From Phycisphaerae bacterium (GTDB lineage: Bacteria > Planctomycetota > Phycisphaerae > UBA1845 > UTPLA1), in contig JAKLKO010000002.1 in assembly GCA_023150615.1 (NCBI GenBank), forward strand, positions 186,001 through 250,000: a stretch of DNA of 64,000 nt, given 5' to 3'. Below are positions 17,565-27,400 of this stretch, piece by piece. A model generated the notes under the pieces. That model was not told the origin of the DNA. It searched no databases and saw only the letters and a program-made list of their open reading frames with translations. The position numbers and the translations under genes are program-made. Positions within the stretch are counted from its first letter, which is position 1, and every line of letters begins with the position of its first letter.

Positions 17565-18641
17565 ATGTCGCAATGGAACCAGATGAACGCCCCGCCCTTC
17601 CATCGAACGAGAATCGTCGCGGCGGTCCTCGCGCTCGGTCTGTTGTCGGGTTGCGGCGCATTCCCGACCAATCCGGGTAACGGCGTGCCGCAGCCGTCGC
17701 TGCCGGATTACATCCTCTACGGCGGTGCCGTTGGCATTTGGCAGGAACTCGAGCGCGTGGCGCGGACCATTCCGCCCGCGTTGAACGACGTCGGCGGCCT
17801 GGATGGTCAGGGTCCGCTGCCGACCGAGCGCATCCGCGATGTGCCATTTCGCAATACGCCGCAGCGCCTGCTGAGATGCGAGGTGCATCGTCCCGTCGAC
17901 ACGGCTGGCCCGCTCCGGCGGGTCATCGTCATGTACTGCGGCGGCGGCTACGTCGTCGACCGCGATTTTGACACGCTGACGGTCTGGGCGAACTACCTCG
18001 CGTCGCGCGGCTTTGTCGTGTTCAACATGCGGCACCGGTTGCTGCTGGAATCCGGCGTCACGCGCCGCGACGTGTTCAGCGACGCCGTCGCGGGGGCGCG
18101 ATTCGTCATGACCGCGGCCGCGACCTACGGCGGCGACCCGGACCGCGTCTCGCTGCTCGGCCGGTCGAGCGGCGGCCAGTTGGCCCTGCTTGTGGCGATG
18201 ATCCCCACGCCCGAGCACTTCGGTCCGGCCGGCGATCCCGACGTGCCCATCCGCATCCGCGCCGTCGTGGACATGTTCGGCCCGACCGACGATCGGCGCT
18301 ACTTCAACACGAACGACTTTTCCGTGCTGCCACGATCGGCGATCGTTGCCGTCTATGGCGGGACGCCCGACGAGGTACCCGAGGCGTACGCCGAGTCGGC
18401 GCCGGTCGAATACGTGCATCCGGGCCTGCCGCCGATCATGATCGTGCACGGGGCGCTCGATACGACCGTGCCGCCGATCCAGTCCGCGATCCTAGCTGAT
18501 TTGCTCGAGGCGAGCGGCAATTTCGTCGATCGCGCGTTCTACCGCGAGTTTGGGCACGCGATCGGCTGGGGGTTCATCGACAACAACGCCCTGGCGCTGA
18601 CCATGCCGCGGATCATCCGGTTTCTGGAAGAGCGAAGCTGA
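17565..18641 (+). CDS. Alpha/beta hydrolase lipoprotein (esterase-like)
   Basis: A 358-residue protein with a lipoprotein signal: hydrophobic stretch IVAAVLALGLLSGC with lipobox LSGC, so it is probably lipid-anchored. The body is an alpha/beta hydrolase: oxyanion-loop CGGGYVV, nucleophile elbow GRSSGGQ, acid in HGALDTTVPP and catalytic His in REFGHAIGW. The arrangement is closest to BD-FAE/acetyl-esterase-like enzymes, which hydrolyse ester bonds. The ATG at 17565 has GGGAG (17551-17555) at proper spacing; the longer frame adds residues before the signal peptide. No sugar-specific neighbours, so the substrate is open. Confidence 0.82.
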   Translation: MSQWNQMNAPPFHRTRIVAAVLALGLLSGCGAFPTNPGNGVPQPSLPDYILYGGAVGIWQELERVARTIPPALNDVGGLDGQGPLPTERIRDVPFRNTPQRLLRCEVHRPVDTAGPLRRVIVMYCGGGYVVDRDFDTLTVWANYLASRGFVVFNMRHRLLLESGVTRRDVFSDAVAGARFVMTAAATYGGDPDRVSLLGRSSGGQLALLVAMIPTPEHFGPAGDPDVPIRIRAVVDMFGPTDDRRYFNTNDFSVLPRSAIVAVYGGTPDEVPEAYAESAPVEYVHPGLPPIMIVHGALDTTVPPIQSAILADLLEASGNFVDRAFYREFGHAIGWGFIDNNALALTMPRIIRFLEERS

Positions 18642-18675
18642 CGGCCGACACGGCGCGAGCCGAATGCGATGGCCG

Positions 18676-18681
18676 TATAAT
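18676..18681 (+). promoter_or_regulatory. Perfect -10 box before the second SelW-like gene
   Basis: TATAAT at 18676-18681 is an exact consensus -10 element, 56 nt before the start codon. No good -35 box is seen at 16-18 bases upstream, so an activator or alternative contact may be needed. Confidence 0.35.
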
Positions 18682-18736
18682 GCCGCGCTGCGCCGAGGCG
18701 AAAGGGCCGGGCGCATGAATTGCAGGAGTAAACGTG

Positions 18737-18961
18737 ATGAAGGTCACGATCACGTATTGCGTGCAGTGAAATTACTTGCCCAAGGCCGCCAGTTTGGCGG
18801 CCATGATCAAGGATGAGATCGGCGTGGAGCCGGAACTGATCCGCGGGTCGGGCGGCGTGTTCGACGTTGCGGCCGATGGTCGGCTGATCTACAGCAAGCA
18901 ACAGACGGGCCGGTTCCCGGAGCCGTACGAGGTCATCAACCAGTTGAAGCCGAAGCGCTAA
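18737..18961 (+). CDS. SelW-like (Rdx family) selenoprotein with in-frame UGA (Sec at residue 11)
   Basis: Reading through the TGA at 18767-18769 gives 74 residues starting MKVTITYCVQ-U-NYLPK, with the body GSGGVFDVAADG and IYSKQQTGRFPEP typical of the SelW/SelT/SelH (Rdx) family. AGGAG (18724-18728) lies 8 nt before the ATG at 18737, so translation starts upstream of the UGA. A perfect 8-bp hairpin starts 14 nt after the UGA (18784-18802). Codon context CAG-TGA-AAT-TAC is identical to the paralogue at 8802-9044. Gene callers that stop at UGA would report only the C-terminal 61 residues. tyrS starts 48 nt downstream and may be co-transcribed. Cellular role of the family is redox, details unknown. 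Confidence 0.9.
18784..18802 (+). promoter_or_regulatory. Bacterial SECIS-like hairpin in the second selenoprotein mRNA
   Basis: GGCCGCCA - GTT - TGGCGGCC is a perfect 8-bp stem with a three-base loop (it could open to CAGTTTG). It begins 14 nt after the UGA, the same distance as in the paralogue, and its apex is about 23 nt downstream, within the usual bSECIS range. The loop sequence differs from GGUCU, so recognition by SelB must be more relaxed here. Confidence 0.75.
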
Positions 18962-19009
18962 GCAATTTGGCGCGTTCGCGCCGCGGCGCGGCGGCATGCG
19001 AGGGCCTTC

Positions 19010-20233
19010 GTGGGCGTGTCGATTGACGAAGCGATCCGGCGCCTCACGCGCGGCTGCGACGCGATCTACACCGAGCGCGAGCTGGCCGAACGGCTGGAGT
19101 CCGCGCGCAAGGCGCGCCGGCCGCTCCGCGTGAAGCTGGGGATGGACCCGACGGCGCCGGACATCCACCTCGGGCACACGGTCGTGCTTCGGAAGATGCG
19201 GCAGTTCCAGGACCTCGGGCACGTCGCGGTGCTGATCATCGGCGATTTCACCGCGCGGATCGGTGATCCAAGCGGACGCAGCAAGACGCGTCCCGTCCTG
19301 ACGCCGGACGAGGTCGAGTTCAACGCGAAGACGTACCTTTCGCAGGCGGGGAAGATCCTCGACACGTCGCCGGGCAAGCTCGAGGTGCGGCACAATTCGG
19401 AGTGGCTCGCGTCAATGACGTTCGCCGACGTGCTGAAGCTTGCGGGGCAGATGACGGTCGGCCAGATGCTCAAGCGCGAGGACTTCCGCAAGCGATTCGA
19501 GGGCGAGACGCCGATCGGCGTGCACGAGTTGATGTACCCGCTCATGCAGGGCTGGGACTCGGTGTGCATCCGTTCCGACGTCGAACTGGGCGGAACCGAT
19601 CAGACCTTCAACAACCTCGTCGGCCGCGACCTACAGATCGCGCAGGGGCAGCCGCCGCAGATCGTCATGGTCATGCCGCTGCTGGTCGGCCTGGACGGCG
19701 CCCAGAAGATGAGCAAGTCGTACGGGAACTACGTCGCCGTCAACGAGACCGCGCAGGACATGTTCGGGAAGATCATGAGCATCCCGGATGATCTGATGCG
19801 CGGATACTACACGCTGCTGAGCGATGAGCCGGCCGAGTGCGTGGAGGAATGGTGCGACCCGGCCCGGACGCATCCGCGCGAGGCGAAGGTCCGACTGGCG
19901 CGGAGAATCGTCGCGGACTTTCACGACGCAGCCACGGCCGAGCGCGAAGCCGAGCTGTTCGACCGAGTCTTCCGCGATGGCGGGCTGCGGGACGATATCC
20001 CGGTGGTTGCGCTGGCGGCGGGCGATTGCGACGCAGGCGGGACCTGGCTGCCGAAGCTGCTCAAGCTGGCCGGTATCTGCCCATCGACGAGCGAGGGTCG
20101 GCGGCTGATCGAGCAAGGCGGCGTGATGGTCGATGACTGCCGGATCGACGATCCGAAGACAAAGGTCACGCCGGCAGACGGCATGCTGATCCGCGCCGGA
20201 AAACGCAAGGCGGTTCGAATACAATTGCGGTAG
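19010..20233 (+). CDS. tyrS: Tyrosyl-tRNA synthetase
   Basis: A 407-residue class I synthetase that charges tRNA-Tyr. HLGH (residues 53-56, in PDIHLGHTVVL) is the HIGH motif, and KMSKSYGN near residues 233-240 is the KMSKS loop. The C-terminus (about 335-405) is an S4-like RNA-binding domain (STSEGRRLIEQGGVMVDD). Length and HLGH/KMSKS forms fit the longer TyrZ-like bacterial branch rather than the E. coli HIGH/KFGKT type. The GTG at 19010 follows GCGAGGG at 5 nt; a second GTG at 19016 is possible. Confidence 0.95.
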   Translation: MGVSIDEAIRRLTRGCDAIYTERELAERLESARKARRPLRVKLGMDPTAPDIHLGHTVVLRKMRQFQDLGHVAVLIIGDFTARIGDPSGRSKTRPVLTPDEVEFNAKTYLSQAGKILDTSPGKLEVRHNSEWLASMTFADVLKLAGQMTVGQMLKREDFRKRFEGETPIGVHELMYPLMQGWDSVCIRSDVELGGTDQTFNNLVGRDLQIAQGQPPQIVMVMPLLVGLDGAQKMSKSYGNYVAVNETAQDMFGKIMSIPDDLMRGYYTLLSDEPAECVEEWCDPARTHPREAKVRLARRIVADFHDAATAEREAELFDRVFRDGGLRDDIPVVALAAGDCDAGGTWLPKLLKLAGICPSTSEGRRLIEQGGVMVDDCRIDDPKTKVTPADGMLIRAGKRKAVRIQLR

Positions 20234-20261
20234 CTTCAGCAGCGATCGATAGGGTGAACTC

Positions 20262-20837
20262 ATGATCCCGGCAACGGACCGACCGACGACGAACTCCCCG
20301 GCGCGCTACGTGATTGAATGGAACGGGCAGACCGAGACCGGCCTGACCGCGACGCAGGTGGCGGAACTGCTGGAATCGGAGCGCTACCGCGACATGCGAA
20401 TCTACCGGATTCACCGGCTGGATCCGAACGGGCGCATGGAGCTGGTCGGCGTCCCGCGCGATCGTTTTCAGCTCGAGGATTGCTTCCTGTTCTATCGCCG
20501 AAGCGAGTGCGCGTCGCGCGGTGATTTCGACGCGCTCGTCCGTGCTGCCGAGCGGACGCCGCCCCCCTGCCGGGCGCGCGTGCAGCTTGCCGAGGTCGGC
20601 GCGGCTGCCGGCTCGCACGTTGTGGCCATCGTCTATCCGGCGGAGTTCTCGGGCGAGATGTCGGCGTGGCTGGCGGCGATTCAGTATGCCGGAGGCGATA
20701 CGGTCGAAGGGGGGACGAGCGACGTTGCGGGCTACGAGTCGATCCGTCGGCGATTGATCGATCGGGCGCAGCTCTGGGGAACCGAGGACGGCACGCTCGC
20801 GGCGACCTCGACCGACCGATTGGCCAGCGGTGCATAG
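20262..20837 (+). CDS. Hypothetical protein, no recognised family
   Basis: A 191-residue soluble protein starting 28 nt after tyrS, with AGGGTGA just before the ATG. No signal peptide or membrane segment. The first 70 residues form a compact alpha/beta-looking unit (YVIEWNGQTETGLTATQVAE, then MRIYRIHRLDPNG), which loosely recalls small domains that read a substrate in trans, such as GYF_2-like domains (I/VEW.G...GPLT..QV). The rest (about 85-191) is Ala/Arg rich without motifs. Codon use matches its neighbours. Same strand and close spacing suggest transcription with tyrS. No function is proposed. Confidence 0.7.
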   Translation: MIPATDRPTTNSPARYVIEWNGQTETGLTATQVAELLESERYRDMRIYRIHRLDPNGRMELVGVPRDRFQLEDCFLFYRRSECASRGDFDALVRAAERTPPPCRARVQLAEVGAAAGSHVVAIVYPAEFSGEMSAWLAAIQYAGGDTVEGGTSDVAGYESIRRRLIDRAQLWGTEDGTLAATSTDRLASGA

Positions 20838-20840
20838 CCG

Positions 20841-21047
20841 ATGCGCGTGCGACGAATCTACGACTGGCTGGTTCGAGTCGCGGCGAACGTGATCATCCGT
20901 CGGCCGGCGATCTCCGAGGCCGAGCTGGCGGCGCGCGTGGACTGGCCGGGCGCAGCTCGGCGGCGCCGACTGCGGATCGCCGGGTCGCTGCGCGATTTGT
21001 GGCGGCCGAGGTGGTTGCGGCTCTCGCGGCGCGACGCGGCCGAGTAG
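20841..21047 (+). CDS. Small Arg-rich hypothetical protein (doubtful)
   Basis: A 68-residue frame beginning 3 nt after the preceding stop, rich in Arg and Trp (for example RRRRLRIAGSLRDLWRPRW). It has no clear ribosome site, and a longer overlapping frame exists in another phase, so it may be noise. In its favour are tight spacing to the upstream gene and no competing gene in the gap before 21081. Confidence 0.3.
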   Translation: MRVRRIYDWLVRVAANVIIRRPAISEAELAARVDWPGAARRRRLRIAGSLRDLWRPRWLRLSRRDAAE

Positions 21048-21080
21048 CGATCGTCCATGTTTCGGGCCGCCGGCTGACGG

Positions 21081-22268
21081 CTACTTCGAGGATTCGCGGG
21101 CGGCCGGGACCAGCAGCCCTTCGATCCGATCCAACCCCTGCTGAAGCGATTCGCGTCGCGACTCAATCTCCCGCCCCAGTCGCGCCCATTCCGTCGTAAC
21201 ATCCTGCCAGAGCGATTGATGCAACGCGAGCTGGTGCAGCAGCAGTTCGGCGGCGGCGGCGGCATCGTGCTCGGGAAATCCGGCCTCGGGCGATCGAGCG
21301 GCCGCGACGTCCGGCAGCGCGAGGCCGGCCCGCGAAAAGGCGTCTTGCAGCGTTTGAATGTCCTGCTCGAGCGTGCCCGGGGCGACCGAGACATCGACAC
21401 GCGCCGATGCGCCGTCGCGCGCAACCTCGCGCAGTCCTGCGGTCAACTCGGCGACATCGCAGGCGTGGCCGCTCCATTCAAACGTGCCGAACCGGTCGAC
21501 GCGCAGGCGGTGACCCGTCCGTGCCGGCCGCAGGATGAGCGTGACGGTCGTTCCCTCGGGCGGAACGGACTTGGGGTTCGGCAGCAGCACGAGGTCCTCC
21601 GGCGTGTTGGCATACTGGGTGTCGTCGATCGCGCGGCGGCTGGTCGCGGCTGGCTCTCGCTGGGGCGGATGGATGGATCCGTTCGGAGCGAGCAGCACCA
21701 TCGACGAACCGAACTGCACCAGCGCGACGACGGTCCCGTAGATATCCGCGCCGAAGCGCTCGTTCGGCGGCGCGGCCGAGGCGACCCAGTACCAGCGGAC
21801 GTTCGCAACGGGGTTTCGGTCCGACGCCTGGATCAGCCATTCGCGGGCGTCATGCGTCGAGTCTTTGCCATCCCTGCGGTAGCGCACGAGCACGTCGATC
21901 GGCGTTCCGCGTGGGGTCGTCACGCGCTGCGATTTCTCATCGTATTGCGGCGGCCGACCGTCCGGCACGCCGAGCAGGCCGACGGCCTCGTAGATGCGCT
22001 GCGGCCGCGCGGCGACGCGCAGAATGCTCTCGTGCTCCTTGGTGTCCGGGCTGCATGCGAGCAGTTCGAGGAATCCCTCGCGCAAGACGACCGTAGCGTC
22101 GATCTCGACCTGGCGCTTGGGCCAGTTGAGCGTAATTCCATCGGCGTATCGCACGGCCCGGCCGGCCGGAGCGGTGGTCGGAGCCTGCGCGCGGGTGAGC
22201 GATGCGACGGCACAGGTGACTACGAGCGCGCTGAACAGGGCCACTCGGCGGTGTTTCAATGAATCCAT
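21081..22268 (-). CDS. Secreted YdjY-domain-like protein
   Basis: A 395-residue exported protein. A Sec signal peptide (ALFSALVVTCAVASLTRAQA) follows the ATG at 22266-22268. Residues about 45-220 match the YdjY pattern seen in planctomycetes (RQVEIDATVVLREGFLELLA, then SPDTKEHESIL). The C-terminal half has no motif beyond a likely coiled coil near the end (ESRRESLQQGLDRIEGLL). The longer frame starts at a TTG that overlaps the stop of the upstream membrane protein (TTGA), but the signal peptide argues for the internal ATG. Function of YdjY domains is unknown. It is probably co-transcribed with the GT-C/TPR gene upstream. Confidence 0.75.
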   Translation of the reverse strand: MDSLKHRRVALFSALVVTCAVASLTRAQAPTTAPAGRAVRYADGITLNWPKRQVEIDATVVLREGFLELLACSPDTKEHESILRVAARPQRIYEAVGLLGVPDGRPPQYDEKSQRVTTPRGTPIDVLVRYRRDGKDSTHDAREWLIQASDRNPVANVRWYWVASAAPPNERFGADIYGTVVALVQFGSSMVLLAPNGSIHPPQREPAATSRRAIDDTQYANTPEDLVLLPNPKSVPPEGTTVTLILRPARTGHRLRVDRFGTFEWSGHACDVAELTAGLREVARDGASARVDVSVAPGTLEQDIQTLQDAFSRAGLALPDVAAARSPEAGFPEHDAAAAAELLLHQLALHQSLWQDVTTEWARLGREIESRRESLQQGLDRIEGLLVPAARESSK

Positions 22269-22303
22269 CGGCCTGACATTGTCCACGCGGGTCGAGTGGT
22301 GCG

Positions 22304-24301
22304 TCAACCGGACAGGCCCATGCTGCGCCGCGCACGATTGAGATTGGTCCGCGCAGCCAAGTTGTCGGGATCGATCTGAAGCACCGTTTCAAAGCAGCGG
22401 ATGGCCAGTTCGAGCCGTTCGCGGATGAGCGCATCCGCCGCGCGCTGCCGGATGGCCGCGTTGGCGAGCATGGCATGGCAGACGCCAAGATTGAGCCAGG
22501 CCTCGGCGAAGAGCGGCTCGCGGCGCACGGCATCGCCGAACAGCCGCGCGGCCGGTTCGTACCAGCCAAGGACGAACGGCACGCCGGCGCGCAGCGCGAT
22601 CTCCAGGCCGCTGACGACCCCGCGGCGTTCGGCGGAGGCGATCCAGGCATCGGGGTCGAGCCGGTCGGGCGTGCAGCGGCTCGACGCGATGACCGCGGCA
22701 TGGGCCGGGATGCGGCGGAGGAAGATCACGAAGGCGGTGTCGTACCAAGCCAGCGCCCAGTCGGGATCGACGGTCAGCTTTCGCGCGAGCGGAAGCGACG
22801 AATCGTCGGCGTGGAGCAGGACGATGTTCACGCCGTGTTCGCGGAAGAAGGCGACGTGATCGGCGGCGCCGTTGCAGATGGCCTGCGCCGTAGCGAGAGC
22901 CTCGGGCGTGTAGGCGAAAGTGTTCGTATCGACATAGACGAACGGCTTGCAGGGAATGAACGCAAGCAGGTTGCTTGAGGAGTAGAAGTCCGCGAAGACC
23001 CGCGGCTGGATGTCGGCCTGCGAATCCATCCAGCGGCACGCCTCGACCGGCACGGCACGCGCATGCCAGCCGATTCCGAACGTGCGGAGGATGCGACGCT
23101 CGTCGAAGTAGAAGCGGCCGTTGAGGACGCGCGGCAGCCACGCAGCGGCCAGCGCGATCGAGAGCAGGCATGCGGCAACGGAGAGCCGGCGACGAGCGAC
23201 GTCGGAATTCACGCACGTGACGGCAACATCGCGGAGCAGGGTCACGAGGAGCGGCGCCGCGACGACGGCCATCGGCGCGATGTTGCGCCGCATGCTGAAC
23301 GACATGAGGACGACGAGGAGCAGCGCGGCGCCGTGCGCGAGGCGGCGCTGCGCCAGGGCGGCGAATGCGGCCGGTACGCTCAGGACCAGCGCAAGGAGCC
23401 ACGCGTCGATCGTCCGCCGGCTGATCGAGTAACCCACGTAGTTCAGGGGCGAATGAAACTCAGAGATGGTCGCCCACGGCGAGGTCGGCGCCGCACCCGG
23501 TCCGCCGGCGGAGACCCCCTGCTCGCGGAGGAACTCCAGCGTCCGCAAGGGGAAGAGCGCGCCGTCGAGGCCCCGCGGGTTCACCAGACAGGCGGCGAGC
23601 TGCACTGCGAGGATGATCGCGAGCCATCGCGCGGCGTGGCGCGGCAGGCTCGTAGGACGCGAAACGCGAGCGGGCCAAGCTCGCTCCAACAGGTGTCCGG
23701 AGAGAAACGCCGTCGTCAGGAGCGGTCCGACGAGGAAGTAGCTGTGCAGGTTCACCCAGGCGACCTGCAGAACGGCCGCGCCGGCGATTCGCAGTCGATG
23801 TCGCCGAATCGGTCCGAGCAGCAGGAGCACGAGCAGGGCGAGCAGCAGATGGCTGAACAGTTCCGGGCGGAGGCTGAAGCGTTCGTACGCGAGAATGCCG
23901 GCGAACAGCCATGTCAGGGACAGACCTGCGGCACGCGCGCCGAGTCGCCACGCCGCGCAGCCGAGGGCGGCGAAGATTGCCGCCACGAGGCCGATCTGAA
24001 GCAGACAGAGCGCAACGACGCCCCCGCGCCGCTCGATCCAGGCGAAGATGACCTGGCCGGCCCAGTTGGCATTGACGAAGCGGTGATTGTCGGTGGCGTA
24101 GATGAACGGATCGCGTTCGACGATCGAGCCGTGATCGAGGAACTCGCGTCCGTAGGCAAGGTGATATCCGAGATCGACGCTCGCCAGCTCGAAGGTCGCA
24201 AGGCCGAGAATGAGCGCCGCGCTCAGCACCATCGCGAGCACGGCGATGAGGCGTTGCCAGACGGGAGCGGTCGAGGTCGGCGAATCGGCGGCGGCCGTCA
24301 T
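22304..24301 (-). CDS. Multi-pass membrane protein with GT-C-like head and C-terminal TPRs
   Basis: A 665-residue protein with about ten hydrophobic segments in the first 400 residues. The first periplasmic loop reads DLGYHLAYGREFLDHGSIVE then DPFIYATDNHRFVNANW, a layout typical of GT-C glycosyltransferases that use polyprenyl-linked sugars. The C-terminal approximately 110 residues carry tetratricopeptide repeats (FAEAWLNLGVCHAMLANAAI, then LAIRCFETVLQIDPDNLAAR). Sugar donor and acceptor are unknown. The ATG at 24299-24301 is chosen over the GTG at 24319 because the promoter candidate (24329-24358) predicts a start near 24322. The similar gene at 42120 also joins a GT-C head to TPRs. Confidence 0.75.
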   Translation of the reverse strand: MTAAADSPTSTAPVWQRLIAVLAMVLSAALILGLATFELASVDLGYHLAYGREFLDHGSIVERDPFIYATDNHRFVNANWAGQVIFAWIERRGGVVALCLLQIGLVAAIFAALGCAAWRLGARAAGLSLTWLFAGILAYERFSLRPELFSHLLLALLVLLLLGPIRRHRLRIAGAAVLQVAWVNLHSYFLVGPLLTTAFLSGHLLERAWPARVSRPTSLPRHAARWLAIILAVQLAACLVNPRGLDGALFPLRTLEFLREQGVSAGGPGAAPTSPWATISEFHSPLNYVGYSISRRTIDAWLLALVLSVPAAFAALAQRRLAHGAALLLVVLMSFSMRRNIAPMAVVAAPLLVTLLRDVAVTCVNSDVARRRLSVAACLLSIALAAAWLPRVLNGRFYFDERRILRTFGIGWHARAVPVEACRWMDSQADIQPRVFADFYSSSNLLAFIPCKPFVYVDTNTFAYTPEALATAQAICNGAADHVAFFREHGVNIVLLHADDSSLPLARKLTVDPDWALAWYDTAFVIFLRRIPAHAAVIASSRCTPDRLDPDAWIASAERRGVVSGLEIALRAGVPFVLGWYEPAARLFGDAVRREPLFAEAWLNLGVCHAMLANAAIRQRAADALIRERLELAIRCFETVLQIDPDNLAARTNLNRARRSMGLSG

Positions 24302-24328
24302 GCGGAGGGACGCATCCACGTCAAAGGC

Positions 24329-24358
24329 ATGCTACGCAGGGGTCCCGCGAGTCGTCAA
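24329..24358 (-). promoter_or_regulatory. Candidate promoter of the GT-C/TPR gene
   Basis: Minus strand TTGACG (24353-24358), 18-base spacer, TAGCAT (24329-24334). Start near 24322, about 20 nt before the ATG. Confidence 0.45.
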
Positions 24359-24405
24359 AGTCCGTCCGCGGGTATCGGAGGCGCTGCGACGCAAGCAGCG
24401 TGCTG

Positions 24406-27400
24406 TTACTGCGCCTGACTGAGCGACGGGAAGGCCTCGTTCTCGGCTTCTTCCTGAATGATGATCTTCGGCTTGATCAGGATCAGGAGCACCTGGTCGT
24501 CCTTGACAAGCGAGGTGTTGGAGAACGCGCGCTTCAGGACCGGGATGCGAGAGAGGATCGGCACCCCCGCGTCGCGTTCGCGCTCGCCGGACTGCTTGAG
24601 TCCGCCGATGAGCAACGTTCCGCCGTCGGGGACAGAAACAGTCGTGCGGATCTGATTGGTCGTGCTGCGGACGAGTTGAATGAAGCCGCCGCCGGTGAGG
24701 AAGCCGTTGCCCTGGAACTGGAACGGCACCGGGTCGCCCGAGACGCGCGTGAACGTCTGAATCGTCATCGTCACGTAGCGTCGATCGGCCGAGACGGTCG
24801 CCTGCACGTCCAACTGGCGGCCGGTCAGGGCCAGACTCGTCGTCGGCTGGAAGAGACCGACGTTGTCGCCGAGGACGGGAATCAGGCTGGAGACGTATTC
24901 CTGCTCGATGAAGGAGCTGAAGACGGCCCGCTGCCCGTTGAAGAGGACAAGTCGCGGGGCATCCAGATCGCTGGAGCGGTTGTCGACCTGCGTGGCGCGG
25001 AGGAGGAAGTCGACCTGAATGTTGTCGAGGAAGCTCCCGAAGATGTTCAGGGCCGGGGACGTGTTCGCGCCGCCGAGGCTGCCGGCGATGTTCGTCGCCA
25101 CGGGCGCGGCGAGGTCGAGCGTGTTATTCGTGATCGGGATGGGCGTCCACTGGCCCGAGTGCGGTCCCACGTCGCCGGGTGCGGGGACGAGCCCCGGCTG
25201 ACGGTACGGCTGATCCAGGTTGTTCGGGCTGGCGTTGAGCGGCAGTCCGACACCGCCCGGCGCGCCGGGCGTAAAGCCGAGTCGTGAGAACTGGCGCGGC
25301 AACAGGAGCAACGCGCCGGTGCTCGGGTCTCGGACGATCGTGTTTCCGGCGGTCGCACGGTCGAACCCGGCGTTGCCGTTGTTGAGCACGATGTCGAGAT
25401 CGACGCCGATCTGCTCGAGGAAGTTCCGCGTAATCTGGATGTAGCGGGCCTCAACGGCGATCTGCAGCGCGCGGGCCTCGCGGAGCTGTCGCAGCAGATC
25501 GCGAATCTGGCTGTGCGCACTGGCGGTCTGCGTGACGATGAGCTGGTTGTTGAGCGGCTGGATCGAACCGATGTTTCCGCCCGCTTCGCGCCAGGATTCG
25601 GGGTCGATCGTCTGCTGGATGAGTGTGACCAGCAGATCGAGCGGGTTCTGGAGCTGCGCGAGCTCGTCCTGTCCGCCCTGGCCCTGCCCGCCGCCCTGGA
25701 ACAGTCCCTGTCCGCCCTGACCCTGTCCACCGCCGCCGCCGCCGGCTTGACCGCGCTGGCGTTCCTGTCCGACGCCCTGTCCGACGTTTTGGAGGTTGAT
25801 CTGAAGGCCGGTGAAGTTGGGGACAAGCACGAGCAGGTCCTGCACGTTGTAGACCTGCGTGACGGTCTTGAGGCTCAGGTCTTCCTTCGTGGAGATCTGC
25901 AAGACGCCGTCATCAATCTCGTAGGCGAGTTGCGTCTCGGTGGCGGAGCCGACGTCGGTCAGGATCAGATCGATCGCCTTGGCGAACGAAACGTTGGTCA
26001 ACTTGAGCGTGACTTCCTGGTCGCGCTCGATGCCCGCGACTTCCATGGGCGCCCAGTTTGGCACGATGTTCAGTCCTGTCCGTTCGCGCAGGAACTCGAT
26101 GACCTGCTCGAAGGACTGCGCGTCGAACTTGATCTCGGGCGTGGTCTCGGCGAGCTTGCGCTTGGCGCGGCGCGTGGCCTCGGTCTCACCCTGCTCCTCG
26201 GCGCCGCGACGCTTGGCGTTGATCTCCGGCCAGTTCTTTGGATAGAGCAGGTCGACGTGCCACGGGATCGCGGCCTCGTCGGTCTCGGTGAAGAGGTCCT
26301 GCGCTTCGCGCTCCCGGTCGCGCTGCACGCCGCGCTGGCGCGTGTGCATCTGCGTGTCCTCGAGCATCTCCTTCATCCACGCGGCCTGCTCATTGTTCGG
26401 GTCGATGTTGAGGACCTGCCGGAGGACCTGGATCGCCTCGTCATACTGGCGCTCCTTGCGGAGCTCCATGGCCGTGTTCATCAGGTTTTCGATCTGGAGC
26501 TGCTTCGTGCGTTCAATCCGCGCGCGGCGCTCGGCCTCGCGCTGCTCGATCTCGGCGAGCTTCGCGGCCACCTGTCGCTCGTCGAATTTGCGGTGCTCCT
26601 CGGCGATCCACTGCGCGAGCGATCCGGCGTGGGCGCGCAGATCGTCGTACGCGCTGGGCGGATAGGAGAATCGCCGGTTCGACTCGAGAATCTGGCGCGC
26701 GTAGTCCATGAGGCGCGACGCCTCCTCAAAGTTCTCGGCGGTCACCGCCTTGCGGATCTGTTCCTCGGTGTCCTGGAAGATCTTCGTCGCCTGTTGCCAG
26801 AGCAGTTGCTGTTCCTGGACCAGGTCGTCGACCAGCGCGGCCTCGCGCAGCCCCGGAGGCGGTGCGGCCTCGGCCGGTTCTGCGACGTCCTCGACCGCCG
26901 GCATCCCCTCTTCGTCAGCCGGCGCGGGCTCGTCGGCTGGTGCGCGTTCGTCCGTCGAAGCCTCGGCCGGTGAAGTCGCGGACTCCTTCTCGGCCGCCGC
27001 AGGAGTCTCTTCGGCCTCAGCCTCTGCGCCTTCCTCGGCATCGGCGTCGTCCGCTTCGTCGGACTTCTCTTCGTCTGCCGTCGGCTTTTCCGCCTCCTCG
27101 GCCGGCTCGTCCGCGGCGGCCTCGTCACCCTCGTCTTCACTCGGGGCAGTCGCGGTCGGCGGTGCCTCTTCCTCGGATTCGTCCGCCGACTTCTCTTCAG
27201 CGTCCTCTTCCGCGCCTTCTTCGTCGGCGCCTTGCTCCTCTTCGCCGCCCCCCTCGGGCTTGTCGGCCGGATCCTTCAACGACGCCAGCGCAACGTCACC
27301 CCGTGTGCGAAGCACATCGGCGCGCTGGCGTGCAATCGTCATCAGGTCGCGCGGCGCGTACTGGTTCGCGCCGACGAGGGCGTAGTAGCGCCGGGCGGTC

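Noticed and set aside
18767-18769. The UGA as a sequencing error for a Cys or Trp codon
   Set aside because: The same UGA in the same context occurs in an independent gene at 9012-9014, each with a SECIS-like hairpin at the same distance.
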